Shown: positions 1-8,345, counted from the first letter of the stretch. The stretch: DNA of 35,532 nt from JACVRM01 sp046262315 (GCA_046262315.1 JBHEMZ010000135.1:1-35532), one strand, 5' to 3'. The notes: generated from the letters alone by a model not told the origin. Made by a program: numbers and translations.

Positions 1-44
1 TCTGGAACCTCCCAGATCGTCTCCAGCGACTTTGCTGCATCGTT

Positions 45-111
45 CTTCGCTCGAGGCACTCGCGCCTCCCTTCGCTCGAACTACTGCAACACCCCCCTGC
101 TTCGAGCGAAG
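45..111. repeat. Repeated and inverted CTTCGCTCGA motif
   Basis: CTTCGCTCGA occurs at 45-54 and 70-79. The second copy is followed by its inverted complement TTCGAGCGAAG at 101-111, giving an 11-bp inverted repeat around a 20-nt loop. No coding frame of note covers the first 150 bases. The function is unknown; it could be the end of an upstream transcript, since a terminator-like hairpin follows at once. Confidence 0.5.
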
Positions 112-129
112 AGGCGCGGTTCCTCTTTT
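109..129 (+). terminator. Terminator-like hairpin ahead of the thyX 3' end
   Basis: AAGAGG (109-114) pairs with CCTCTT (122-127) around a 7-nt loop, and the right arm runs into TTTT. It would end a plus-strand transcript entering from the left of the window, convergent with thyX. The stem is only 6 bp, so the call is tentative. Confidence 0.4.
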
Positions 130-155
130 GAGATAGTCACTTAGGACGGCCCTCG

Positions 156-860
156 CTACGGGGCGAGGCGGCCGTTGGCCACGAACGCCTCATGCGTGAT
201 CGGCATCACCTGCTCGAGGAAGGACTCGGCCGCCGCGGCATACTGGCGGATCTCGTACTGCGCCTCCTCGTGGTTCCGCAGCGAGCAGAAGTGCATGAGG
301 CTGCGCGGATTGCAGCTCCAGTAGTACTTCGTGTACGTCGAGAGCGGCAGCACCGCCCGCGCGACTTCCTTCGCCACGCCGCGCTCGAGCATCCGCTCGT
401 ACGCCTGGAAGGCGCGCTCGGCGTTGTCCTGAATCTCCTGCCGCGCCGTCGTGCGCGTCTCGTCGTCGACCGGCTCGAAGGAGTACGCGCCCGGCTTGCC
501 GACCTGAGTGCGCACGAAGTCGGGCACGTAGAACTCGGCCTCCATCTTTGAATAGCGTCCGCTCCATTCGTTGTAGCTGTGGCCGGCTCTGTGTCGATGG
601 TGCTCGCGGACGACGAAGAGCGGCGCCTTCACCAGGAAGCGGAAGTACCCGTGCTCGAAGGGCGAGCCGTGGCGGTTCCGCATCAGGAAGCGGATCAGGC
701 CCGCGTCGCGCTCGCCCAGCTCGTCGGAGGCCTGGTTGAACGAGACCCGCGCGCCGTTCACGACGGCAAGGTCGGACGCGAGCGCACCGTCGAGCGCGAG
801 GAAGCCGTGATCGAGGACGCCGACGACGTTCGCGGTTAACTCTTCGGTCGTGAGCAACAC
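156..860 (-). CDS. thyX: Flavin-dependent thymidylate synthase ThyX
   Basis: Makes dTMP from dUMP with FAD, NADPH and methylene-tetrahydrofolate in the cytosol; it replaces or supplements ThyA. The protein shows RHGSPFEH, the signature region RHRAGHSYNEWSGRY, ARAVLPLS, and NPRSLMHFCSLR near the C-terminus, in the order of the ThyX family. The signature has one residue more between RHR and S than the classical RHRx7S, the same spacing as I recall for the Streptomyces-type enzyme. The length of about 234-245 aa is normal. The frame is open to a GTG at 893, but that start would overlap the divergent DUF72 gene by 44 bp; GTG 860 (or TTG 857) is preferred. The family is certain, the exact start is not. 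Confidence 0.95.
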   Translation of the reverse strand: MLLTTEELTANVVGVLDHGFLALDGALASDLAVVNGARVSFNQASDELGERDAGLIRFLMRNRHGSPFEHGYFRFLVKAPLFVVREHHRHRAGHSYNEWSGRYSKMEAEFYVPDFVRTQVGKPGAYSFEPVDDETRTTARQEIQDNAERAFQAYERMLERGVAKEVARAVLPLSTYTKYYWSCNPRSLMHFCSLRNHEEAQYEIRQYAAAAESFLEQVMPITHEAFVANGRLAP

Positions 861-1548
861 GCCAACGAGTGTAGAGGGCCTGCATGTCGGCACCTCGGGC
901 TGGGCCTATCCGTCCTGGAAGGCCGGCTTCTACCCGGCGGGACTCGACAGCCGCGACCTCCTGCCTTTCTACGCGGAGCGGTTCGACACCGTCGAGCTGA
1001 ACACGACCGGCTACCGGCTGCCCGCGGAGGAGCAGTTCCGCCGCTGGGGCCAAGCAGTGCCCGACGGCTTCCGCTTCGCGCCGAAGCTTCCGGGCCACCG
1101 ACCGCAGATCGCGGCCGAGTTCGGCGCCCGCGTCCAGCAACTCGGAGACCGGCTCGGCCCCGTGCGCGTTGCGCTGACGAGCGCCCGCGACGAGGGCATG
1201 CTCACGCTTCTGGTCGGCTCGCTCGATCCCTCGCTCCGCATCGCGTTCGACCTCCAACATCCCTCGTGGGCAGGCGTCGAGCCGATGCTGGCGGAGGCCG
1301 GCTCCGTCCGCGTCGACGATCTCGACCACCCCTCGCCCTTCCGCTACCTGCGCTTCCGCGACCCGCCCTACGACGACGCGGCGCTCGCCGAGCTCGCGGC
1401 CCGCGTGCGCGGGCCGCTCGGCCGCGGCGAGACCGTTTTCTGCTACTTCCGGCACGAGGATGAGCCGACGGCTCCGGCGTACGCGGAGCGGCTACTGGAG
1501 CTCGTCGGGCGGAACCCGGGAACGCCCCGCGGGACGCCCGCCCGCTAG
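850..1548 (+). CDS. DUF72 (YecE-like) TIM-barrel protein
   Basis: The N-terminus carries the DUF72 hallmark GTSGWAYPSWKAGFYP, followed by FYAERFDTVELNTTGY and, later, the FRYLRFR and CYFRHED blocks, which fit a YecE-type TIM barrel of about 230 aa. The biochemical role of the family is not settled. The GTG start at 850 lies just before the conserved core and overlaps the likely thyX start by about 11 bp, so the two divergent genes share one very short control region. Its 3' end faces the permease gene across a 111-bp gap in which I see nothing. Confidence 0.85.
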   Translation: MSNTPTSVEGLHVGTSGWAYPSWKAGFYPAGLDSRDLLPFYAERFDTVELNTTGYRLPAEEQFRRWGQAVPDGFRFAPKLPGHRPQIAAEFGARVQQLGDRLGPVRVALTSARDEGMLTLLVGSLDPSLRIAFDLQHPSWAGVEPMLAEAGSVRVDDLDHPSPFRYLRFRDPPYDDAALAELAARVRGPLGRGETVFCYFRHEDEPTAPAYAERLLELVGRNPGTPRGTPAR

Positions 1549-1659
1549 GCGGTCGCGACCTCGTTCAGGCCGTCGGCGCCCGCGGGTGCCAGGTGTAATC
1601 CATCCAGGAGAAGCGAGTCTGCGGCAGGCGACGACCGATTCGGCGGCCCGCCGCAAGGA

Positions 1660-4557
1660 CTACTCGTACTGGAGCGCCTCGAGCACGTTCAGCCGTGCCG
1701 CCCGGCGGGCGGGTAAGAGCGCGGCCACGATCCCCACCACGATCGCGACGACGACGAACAGCTCGAGCTGGAGGATCGGCACCGTGAACTGCACCTCGAA
1801 CTGGCCGAGCGCACGCGTCACCAGCGCCGCCAGGAAGATCCCGAGCGGCAGCCCGAGCGCAGCGCCGAGCAGCGCCGTGATCACGCTCTCGAAGCGGATG
1901 AGCCCGCGGGTCTGCCGACGTGTCATCCCGACCGCGCGGAGCATCCCGAGCTCTCGCGTGCGCTCGAAAACGCTGAGCACGAGCGTGTTGATGATCCCGA
2001 AGATGCTCACGATCACGGAAAGCGCGAGCAGGATGTAGAGCATCGACAGGAAGGTTTGGAACTCCGCATCCTCCTTGTCGATCCACTCCTGGCGCGTCTG
2101 CACCCGGGCGTCCGGGAACTTCGCGACGGCGGCCTCGAGCCCCGCCTCCGCCTCCTTCGTCGGCTCCCCCGCCACGTTCACGAACGTAAAGCGGTTTCGC
2201 TTGCGACCGAAAGCCGAGTCGAAGGAATCCTTCGAGATCGAGACCGAGCCGAGCAGCGGGTAGAACGGCGACGGCTCGTAGATCCCTTTCACCGTGAACG
2301 TGTGCGTCTTGCCGCCCGGCGTGCGCAGCTCGAACGAGTCGCCGCGCGCGAGGTTCTCGTCGTCGGCGAACGTGTCTCTGATGATCGCGCCGTCGTCCCC
2401 CAGCCCGGCGAGCACGGCGTCGGAGCCTTCCTTCCAGTCGAACGAGTACGCCTGCGTGATCCGGTCGGCGTCAATCCCGGTGACCTCCTGCCCCGAGCCG
2501 GCGACCCGGCCGATCTCCCGGCGTACGTCGGTGACGAGCTCGGCCTCGGGCCACCGCGCAGCGGCGTCGCTGGCGCCCGCGACGAACGGCGTGTAACCGT
2601 CCTCCGAGGTGATGACGAGATCGGCGTGGATTTGCTCGGTGATCGCATCGCGGTTCGATTCGCGGAGGCCCTGGCCGAGCACCGCCACGAACGTGACGAG
2701 CGCGATGCCGATCATGAGCGCGGCGGCAGTCGCCGCCGTGCGGCCCGGGTTGCGGCGCGAGTTCTCGCGTGAGAGCTGCTCGATCGACGGCTCGCGCGCA
2801 AATGTCGGCCGGCCCCAGATCTCGTCGCGGCCGCGCGACCGGAGGAAGAGCAGGATGGGGATGCTAAGAGCGAGCACCGCGGCCGCGAGCACGCTCGTCG
2901 CCGCCACGAGCCACGGCACAAGCAGGAGCCAGGAGGGCAGGCCGTCGAGCTGCCACAGCACGGCGATCAATGCCACGCCGTACGCGAGCGGCAGCAGCAC
3001 GCCGCCGGCGATCCCCAGGGCACGGCGGCCTCCGCTCAGCCGGCGGCCCACGATGCCGTCGGAGAGCAGCCAAGCCGCGAGCAGCACCGGGTAGTAGACG
3101 GCGCTCAGTCCGAGCATCACCATGCGCGCCGCGGGGGCGAGGCCCTGGACGAGCGGGCGGACGAGCTTCGGCGACAGCAGCGCGACGCCGAAGAAGAGGG
3201 CGAGGACGCCGCCCGCGATCGAGAGCAGGCGCTGCACGACGTCGATGTCGCCGGCGAACAACGAGTAGCTGAGCAGCGCCACAGCCAGCACCACGAGCAC
3301 GCCGGCCAGGTAGGGCGTCACGCGCGAGAAGCGGCCCGACGGCAGCGTCGCCCCTTCGCGCACGGCTGAGATCGGCGGGACCCGCGTGGCACGCAGCGCG
3401 GGCGCGAGCCCGGCCACGAGGGTCACGACCACGCCGACAGCGAGCGCGACGATCACGGTTCGTGTCGAGAAGACGAGCCCCGTCGTCGGCAACTCGATCT
3501 CGAGCAGGCGGAAGAGCCAGTTGAGGAGCTTGGCAAGGCCGACACCGAGAAACAGGCCGATCACGGACGACAGCGCGCCGATCACCAGGGCCTCGACCAG
3601 CACGGACCCGAGCACCTGGCGCCGCGACGCACCGATTGTCCTCAGCGTCGCGAGCTCGCGCGTCCGCTGCGCGACCGTGATCGACAGCGTGTTGAAAATG
3701 ACGAACGCGCCCACGAAGAGCGCGATGAAGCCGAAGGTGAGCAGGAAGTAACGAATGAACGCGACGAAGCCGGCGATCTCCTGAGAGTCCTCGTTCGCCT
3801 GCTCGGTACCGGTCCGCACGGTGACGGTCTTGCCGAGCTTTGCTTTCAGGTCGCGGGCGAGCTCGTCCGGCGACGTCCCCGGCTTCGCGGCCACCTGGAT
3901 CGCGTCTAGGTGCCCCTGGCGGTCGAGCAGCTCCTGCGCGGTCGCGACGTCGAAGACGGCGAAGGTCGCCCCGCCGAGCGACTCGACGCCGCCGTACTGG
4001 GCGATCCCGACGACCTCGAAATCTCGTACCGGCTGCAGCGTCGCGACCGCGACGCGGTCGCCCACGGAGAAGCTCTCGTCCTTCGCCGTGCCGGCGTCGA
4101 TGACCACCTCGTTCGGTCCGGTTGGCCAACGCCCGCCATCCTTGAGGTCGAGCGGGTTGAACCGCTGGATGCTCGCATCGATGCCGAAGCCAAAGGTCGG
4201 GGCGTTCTTGACGATCGGGTCGCCGTCGCGGTCGATGATCTTGACAGCGCTGTCCTCGAAGATGCCGCCGGTGGCGACGTCGACCGTCGAGACCTCGCGC
4301 ACCTCGTCGAGCACCGAGGCGGGGATCGGCGGGCTTTCCGCGGCCTCGCCCTGAAAGTTGATGTCGGAGGATGCGGCCGAGACGACGGCGTCCGTGCCCG
4401 CGTAGGACTCGACGAAGATGCGGTTGAACGCGCGGTCGATCGTGTCCGTGAGCACGAGGCTCCCGCTGATCATGGCCACGCCGAGAACGATCGCGACCGC
4501 GGTCAGGGCGGCGCGGAACTTGCGGCCCAGCAGGCCGCGGAGCGCCACGCGAATCAT
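1660..4557 (-). CDS. FtsX/MacB-like ABC transporter permease, two-domain (965 aa)
   Basis: Large inner-membrane permease of the MacB/LolC/FtsX type. An N-terminal membrane segment (about residues 15-38, AVAIVLGVAMISGSLVLTDT) precedes an extracytoplasmic domain. A first FtsX core follows at about 260-400 (FNTLSITVAQRTRELATLRT), then four or five further hydrophobic segments, a second extracytoplasmic domain, and a second FtsX core at about 840-960 (INTLVLSVFERTRELGMLRA) ending in ARRAARLNVLEALQYE. The duplicated FtsX architecture, with both halves in one chain, is usual for actinobacterial exporters. It pairs with the ATPase gene encoded just upstream. The substrate cannot be read from sequence; lipids, peptides or drugs are all possible. 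Confidence 0.93.
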   Translation of the reverse strand: MIRVALRGLLGRKFRAALTAVAIVLGVAMISGSLVLTDTIDRAFNRIFVESYAGTDAVVSAASSDINFQGEAAESPPIPASVLDEVREVSTVDVATGGIFEDSAVKIIDRDGDPIVKNAPTFGFGIDASIQRFNPLDLKDGGRWPTGPNEVVIDAGTAKDESFSVGDRVAVATLQPVRDFEVVGIAQYGGVESLGGATFAVFDVATAQELLDRQGHLDAIQVAAKPGTSPDELARDLKAKLGKTVTVRTGTEQANEDSQEIAGFVAFIRYFLLTFGFIALFVGAFVIFNTLSITVAQRTRELATLRTIGASRRQVLGSVLVEALVIGALSSVIGLFLGVGLAKLLNWLFRLLEIELPTTGLVFSTRTVIVALAVGVVVTLVAGLAPALRATRVPPISAVREGATLPSGRFSRVTPYLAGVLVVLAVALLSYSLFAGDIDVVQRLLSIAGGVLALFFGVALLSPKLVRPLVQGLAPAARMVMLGLSAVYYPVLLAAWLLSDGIVGRRLSGGRRALGIAGGVLLPLAYGVALIAVLWQLDGLPSWLLLVPWLVAATSVLAAAVLALSIPILLFLRSRGRDEIWGRPTFAREPSIEQLSRENSRRNPGRTAATAAALMIGIALVTFVAVLGQGLRESNRDAITEQIHADLVITSEDGYTPFVAGASDAAARWPEAELVTDVRREIGRVAGSGQEVTGIDADRITQAYSFDWKEGSDAVLAGLGDDGAIIRDTFADDENLARGDSFELRTPGGKTHTFTVKGIYEPSPFYPLLGSVSISKDSFDSAFGRKRNRFTFVNVAGEPTKEAEAGLEAAVAKFPDARVQTRQEWIDKEDAEFQTFLSMLYILLALSVIVSIFGIINTLVLSVFERTRELGMLRAVGMTRRQTRGLIRFESVITALLGAALGLPLGIFLAALVTRALGQFEVQFTVPILQLELFVVVAIVVGIVAALLPARRAARLNVLEALQYE

Positions 4558-4687
4558 GACTGGCCCGGCGGGAGGTGTTCGTCGGTCCCTGGCGCGCGAA
4601 AAGCAAGCGCGGCTAGGACGCAGGAAGCGAACCTATTGAGCAATACGGGCGCGACTGAGGACGACGGATGTCGCCGCGTTGCAGCCG

Positions 4688-4712
4688 CTGGCGGCTCGGT
4701 GAGCGCCGCCAG
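4688..4712 (-). other. Hairpin between exporter ATPase and permease genes
   Basis: CTGGCGGC (4688-4695) pairs with GCCGCCAG (4705-4712) around a 9-nt loop, immediately after the ATPase stop codon. There is no T-tract, so it is more likely an RNA stability or partial attenuation element in the two-gene transcript than a full terminator. The 160-bp gap holds nothing else I recognise. Confidence 0.4.
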
Positions 4713-4717
4713 CCGGG

Positions 4718-5491
4718 TCACCTCGCGAGCTCTTCGAGCGCTTTCAGCACGTCGTGCTCGGTCGCGCGGCCGAGATCCTTGACGATGCGGCCGTCCGCCA
4801 GAAAAAGCACCCGGTCCGCGATGGCCGCGGCGTAGGCGTCGTGCGTGACCATGACGAGCGTCTGGCCGAAGTCCTGCACGGATTGCCTCAGCAGCTCGAG
4901 GATCTCGGAGCTCGTCCTCGTGTCGAGGTTGCCCGTCGGCTCGTCGGCGAATACCACCGTCGGACGCGTGACGAGCGCCCGCGCGACCGCCACACGCTGC
5001 TGCTGGCCGCCCGAGAGCTCGGAGGGGCGGTGCGAGCGCCGGTCGGCGAGGCCTACGCGCCGCAGGAGGTCCTCGAAGAAGTCCTTGTCCGGCTTCTGCC
5101 CCGCGATCGAGAGCGGCAGCACGATGTTCTCCTCGGCGGTCAGCATCGGTAGCAAGTTGAAGAACTGGAAGATGAAGCCGATGTGGCGCCTGCGCACCTG
5201 CGTGATCTCGTTGTCGGACAGCTCGCCGAGGCGCGTGCCCTCGATGGTGACGTAGCCCGCGGTCGGCAGGTCGAGGGCCGCCAGGATGTGCATGAGCGTC
5301 GACTTTCCGGAGCCCGACGGCCCCATCACGGCGGTGAGACGGCCGCGCTCGACCTCGAGGTCCACCCCGCGCAGGGCGTCGACGGCGGCGTCGCCCTCGC
5401 CGTAGCGCCTGACGACGTCATGGGCCGTGACGACGGCACCGTTGGCGGTTCCCGCCCGCCCTACGGGCTGCGTCACTTGCTCGGTCGTCAT
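4718..5491 (-). CDS. ABC transporter ATP-binding protein (LolD/MacB type)
   Basis: Cytoplasmic ATPase that powers the adjacent FtsX-type permease. It shows Walker A GPSGSGKST, Q-loop FIFQFFNLLPMLT, signature LSGGQQQR, Walker B VVFADEPTGNLD and H-loop VTHD in canonical order; the FQFFNLL and ADEPTGNLD forms are typical of the LolD/MacB branch. The frame is open to a TTG at 5533, but ATG 5491 (MTTEQVTQ) has a purine-rich GGAACGGAG upstream and gives a normal length of 257 aa. It is first in a two-gene operon with the permease. Confidence 0.95.
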   Translation of the reverse strand: MTTEQVTQPVGRAGTANGAVVTAHDVVRRYGEGDAAVDALRGVDLEVERGRLTAVMGPSGSGKSTLMHILAALDLPTAGYVTIEGTRLGELSDNEITQVRRRHIGFIFQFFNLLPMLTAEENIVLPLSIAGQKPDKDFFEDLLRRVGLADRRSHRPSELSGGQQQRVAVARALVTRPTVVFADEPTGNLDTRTSSEILELLRQSVQDFGQTLVMVTHDAYAAAIADRVLFLADGRIVKDLGRATEHDVLKALEELAR

Positions 5492-5724
5492 CGCGGCTCC
5501 GTTCCTACCTAAAAGTGAGTAAGGGCTCGCCAACCTACCAGACCGCCGAACGCGGTCAAGAGGCCGCGCTGCGAGAGATCCGGAGCCGCTCGCCGACGGC
5601 CTACCTGCGCCGCAAGAGCCTCCCAGCGGTGGGAATTAGTCGCCTGTCCTCCGCCGGCGTGGGCGAATCACCACTCCCTTCATGGGGGCTGGCGAAGCTC
5701 TTCCAGCCTCGCGACGTTGGCCGC

Positions 5725-6382
5725 ATGAGCGGCGCCCGACCCGTACTGGGACGCTTACTTCTGCTCGCTCGCGACTGCCGGCGGCGACCTCGACTGGGAA
5801 GCGCGTTGGGTCGAGCCCTTCCTGCCTGCCTTGCGCGAGGCGGGGGCGCAGAACCTCCTCGAGCTCGGCTGCGGCACGGGACACGACGCAGCCCGGCTCG
5901 CCTCCGAAGGCTTCTCACAGCGCTCGACCTCTCGACTGAGGCGATCCGGCGGGCGGGCGAGCGCTATGGCGACCTGGTCGACTTGGCCGTCGCGGACGTG
6001 ACGCAGGGTCTGCCTGCGCCCGACGGCTCGTGCGACGCGGTGATGGCGAACGTCTCGCTGCACATGTTCCCGACCGCGACCACGAGCTCTTCGACGACGT
6101 TGCACCGCGTGCTCCGCCCCGGAGGCCTTTCCTCTTCCACGTCAACGCGCAACGCGCGCGCGGATCGAGAGCTGCGCGCCCGCCGACGATCCGTGGCCCG
6201 CGCTCGAGCCGAACTATGTGCTCGAGAACACCGGCCAAGCCGTGCACTTCTTCTCCCGTGACGACCTGCTCGAGCTCCTCGACGGCTTCGAGACCGAGTT
6301 GACGCACGTCGAGAGCACAGACCGGGAGACGGGAGAGCCGTTCAAGCGCGTCTGGCGCGGAATCGCGCGCCCTCCGACAACC
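5725..6382 (+). pseudogene. SAM-dependent methyltransferase, multiply frameshifted
   Basis: Pieces of one class I methyltransferase lie in order but in different frames. They are MSGA then DPYWDAYF (5738 on), LLELGCGTGHDAARLASEGFS (motif I, SAM-binding), TALDLSTEAIRRA and VADVTQGLPAPDGSCDAVMA, HRVLRPGG, LFHVNA, and the C-terminal part LENTGQAVHFFSRDDLLELL to GEPFKRVWRGIARPP. Joining them needs frame changes near 5735, 5915, 6070, 6101, 6127 and between 6150 and 6205. The total of about 215 codons is right for the family, so the gene was recently whole. With five or six indels it cannot give a working enzyme. Sequencing error is possible but unlikely given clean neighbours. Confidence 0.85.
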
Positions 6383-6447
6383 ATCATAGGCTCGCAAACA
6401 CGTCGCGGCGGTAGTACGGTCGCGGCAACCCAAAAAGGAGGGTACAG

Positions 6448-6756
6448 ATGTCGGTCCTCTCGATGATGAGGATCCAGGGCGACGCCGACGAGCTGGTCGC
6501 CAAGATGCGCGAGACCATCGAGCCGGTCGCGCAGCGGAAGGCCCCCGAGTACGGCGGCATCTCGTCAACGGTCGTGCGCACGGATGACGGGATCATGATC
6601 GTGAACATGTGGGAGACCGAGGAGGGGCGGCACCGCATGTCCGAAGACCCGGAGGTGCGGGGGGCGCTTCGCGACGCCGGCTTCCCCGAGCCGCACTTCG
6701 AGGCTTACGAGGTGCTCGCCTATCGGACGCCGACGGGCGCGGGCGTCACCTCATAG
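6448..6756 (+). CDS. Small dimeric alpha/beta-barrel (ABM-like) protein
   Basis: 102 aa. The pattern of N-terminal beta strand (VLSMMRIQGD), helix, VVRTDDGIMIVNMWETEEGR and a C-terminal FEAYEVLAYR strand fits the ferredoxin-like dimeric alpha-beta barrel fold (antibiotic biosynthesis monooxygenase/Dabb type). No catalytic residues are diagnostic, so the function is unknown. The start is firm: AAGGAGGG at 6435-6442 lies just upstream of the ATG. A distant relative of the same size lies at 16783-17085. It is an intact gene between two decayed ones. Confidence 0.8.
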   Translation: MSVLSMMRIQGDADELVAKMRETIEPVAQRKAPEYGGISSTVVRTDDGIMIVNMWETEEGRHRMSEDPEVRGALRDAGFPEPHFEAYEVLAYRTPTGAGVTS

Positions 6757-6950
6757 CCCAACCAGGACGCGCGGGTCGCCGTCTCGCTCCGCTGCGCGCT
6801 GCTGACCGGAGTGTGCGGCGGGGACGGCGACCGGCCGTCGAGCTGCCGCCTCCCGCGCCGGTCGCGTCGGGTTGCCGCACTCGGGATCTCCACAGCTTCG
6901 CGCGTCAGCGCGACGCTTCTTCGCTCGCCCGCGCGAACCTATTCGCGGAT

Positions 6951-6967
6951 TCTCAGCCAACTCACAG
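6951..6967 (+). promoter_or_regulatory. Direct repeat upstream of the response-regulator remnant
   Basis: TCTCAG (6951) and TCACAG (6962) are spaced 11 bp apart, 23 bp before the ATG of the two-component remnant. Tandem half-sites spaced by one helical turn are typical operators of OmpR-family response regulators, often autoregulatory. I infer this was the autoregulated promoter of the lost two-component operon. The 233-bp gap from 6757 holds nothing else clear. Confidence 0.4.
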
Positions 6968-6989
6968 GAACGCGTGTTACGGTGCCGCG

Positions 6990-7204
6990 ATGAGCGCCGC
7001 TTTCGCCGCGCCGTCCATACTGGTCGTCGATGACGAGCCGTCGATCGAGAGCGGCGGCTCCGGGCTCGGGATCTCGATCGTCGCCGCCGTCGCCGAGGCG
7101 CACGGCGGCGCGGCAACGGCGGAGGCCGAGCCGGGCACGGCACGGCCTTCCGCAACACCCTCCCCCTCGCCCCCGAACCCGATCCGAACGGAGGAGCCGC
7201 ATGA
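6990..7204 (+). pseudogene. Two-component remnant: response-regulator start fused to histidine-kinase end
   Basis: The ATG at 6990 begins a response-regulator receiver domain (MSAAFAAPSILVVDDEPSIE, first strand plus acidic pair). From 7050 the same frame continues as the G2 box and C-terminus of a histidine-kinase ATPase domain (GGSGLGISIVAAVAEAHGG, then AEAEPGT). A 5-bp CACGG duplication near 7137-7146 then shifts the frame. Without it the reading is GTAFRNTLPLAPEP to a TGA at 7202-7204 that overlaps the next gene's ATG. A single deletion removing most of a receiver-effector gene and most of the kinase gene explains the fusion. It cannot work as either protein. Confidence 0.85.
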
Positions 7205-7825
7205 CCGACGAGACGTACACCCGCGCTCGCCTGCTGTAACTCGGCCTGGCGCTGCCGCCGCTGGCGGCGCTGGCCGCGCAGGCGGACCTCCTGCTCGGCG
7301 ACGCCGCCGCCGGCCTCCCGCTCACGCCGACGCCCGCGATCGCCGACCTCGATGAGGACCCGACGCCGGCGCTCACGGAAGGCCCGTACTTCAAGCCCCG
7401 CTCGCCGCGCCGCCGCTCGATCGTCCCCGCCGGAGCCGGCGGCACCCGGCTGACCCTTTCTGGCCGCGTGCTAACCACACGCGGCAGGCCCGTCCCGAAG
7501 GCGCTCATAAGTTTCTGGCAGGCCGACGCCGGCGGCGCCTACGACAACTCCCGGCTACCGCTTCCGCGGACACCAGCTCACGGACGCCCGCGGGCGCTAC
7601 ACCCTGTTCACGGTCGTGCCGGGCCTCTACCCCGGCCGGACAAGGCACATCCACGTCAAGGTGCAGGCGCCCCGCGAGCCGGTGCTGACCACGCAGCTCT
7701 TCTTCGCGGGGGTCTCCGGCAATGCCTCGGACGCGATCTTCGACCCCGAGTGCCTCGTCCGCGGCTGGCGCAAGGTCTCGGGCCGCCGTCTCGGTCGGTT
7801 CGACTTCGTGCTCGACCTCGACTGA
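7201..7825 (+). pseudogene. Intradiol ring-cleavage dioxygenase, nonsense and frameshift
   Basis: Read through, the frame gives MTDETYTRARLL-stop-LGLALPPLAALAA, a Tat-like export signal, then LTEGPYFKP, RLTLSGRVLTTRGRPV, SFWQADAGGAYDNS and, after a shift near 7550, GYRFRGHQLTDARGRYTL, GLYPGRTRHIHVKV and FDPECLVR to a TGA at 7823-7825. The family's Fe(III) ligands (two Tyr, two His) are still visible in GPYF, GLYP and RHIH. The TAA at codon 13 stands where related proteins have a Gln-like position (LLQLG), so CAA to TAA is likely. The ATG overlapped the kinase stop by 4 bp, so it was co-translated with the lost kinase. The two inactivating lesions are clear. Confidence 0.85.
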
Positions 7826-7863
7826 GACACCTCGTGGAGGAATCGGCACACAATCGTTCCAAC

Positions 7864-7904
7864 CCCGGGGTCAGACCCCGGCCGTGTCCCGCAGGGACAC
7901 GGCC
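7864..7904. repeat. Double palindrome: GGGGTCAGACCCC hairpin plus 11-bp perfect hairpin
   Basis: CCGGGG-TCAGA-CCCCGG (7864-7881) runs into GGCCGTGTCCC-GCA-GGGACACGGCC (7880-7904), an 11-bp perfect stem with a 3-nt loop. It sits in non-coding DNA just after the dioxygenase pseudogene. The GGTCAGACC core recurs near 19787 and 20006. I take it as a REP-like palindromic element or a strong RNA hairpin. There is no T-tract, so it is not a typical intrinsic terminator. Confidence 0.55.
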
Positions 7905-7959
7905 TTGGTCCCGAGAGCGTGCCGGATGTGTCGCGAAGACGTCGCTGTCCGCGGCGTAC

Positions 7960-8345
7960 GGGCGCGCTCCCAGGAGCTTCACAGCCATCGTGGGCGCCGC
8001 GATCTCCCGCATCGACGAGGCGGCCGCCGAGGACGATGTGGACGCGGACGACGCCGCCGATCTCAAGGACGACGCGCGCGACAACCTGCGCTTCGCCATG
8101 GCGATCAGCCGCACGAAGGCGGTCGCGTCGAGCCTCGGCATCACGACGGCCAAGCTGAACACCGCGTTCCACGCGGCCCGCAAACCCTGATCATCGCGCG
8201 CATCGACAAGGCGGTCGCGAACGGCGACCTCAACGTCGATGGATGCGGCGGAGCTCAAGGAAGAGCTCGAGGACGTCCAGCTCCCGGGCTACAAGGCCGC
8301 GGGCTTGGCGGCTTCGGCTTCGGCGGCCACGGGCGCCACAGGTAG
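7960..8345 (+). pseudogene. Ala/Asp-rich exported-type protein with GFGFGGHG tail, frameshifted
   Basis: Fragments in order are AAISRIDEAAAEDDVDADD, DLKDDARDNLRF, VASSLGITTAKLNTAF, then in a second frame IIARIDKAVANGDLN, in a third DAAELKEELEDVQLPGYKAA, and finally GLGGFGFGGHGRHR before TAG at 8343-8345. The repeated xRIDxAVAxGD-LxxxDAxELK units and the Gly/His-rich tail match a kind of actinobacterial secreted protein built from short helical repeats. Shifts lie near 8186, 8240 and 8300. No N-terminal signal peptide is left. The function of the intact family is unknown to me. Confidence 0.65.

Noticed and set aside
190..1455. 421-aa minus-strand ORF across thyX and DUF72
   Set aside because: Covers two well-supported genes and shows no family features.
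2864..4606. 580-aa minus-strand ORF
   Set aside because: Arg/Ala/Pro-rich shadow of the permease gene in another frame; no domain and no ribosome site.
5531..5559. TTGACC/AGGTTG as the exporter promoter
   Set aside because: The -35 is fair but the -10 has little match to the consensus; not strong enough to list.
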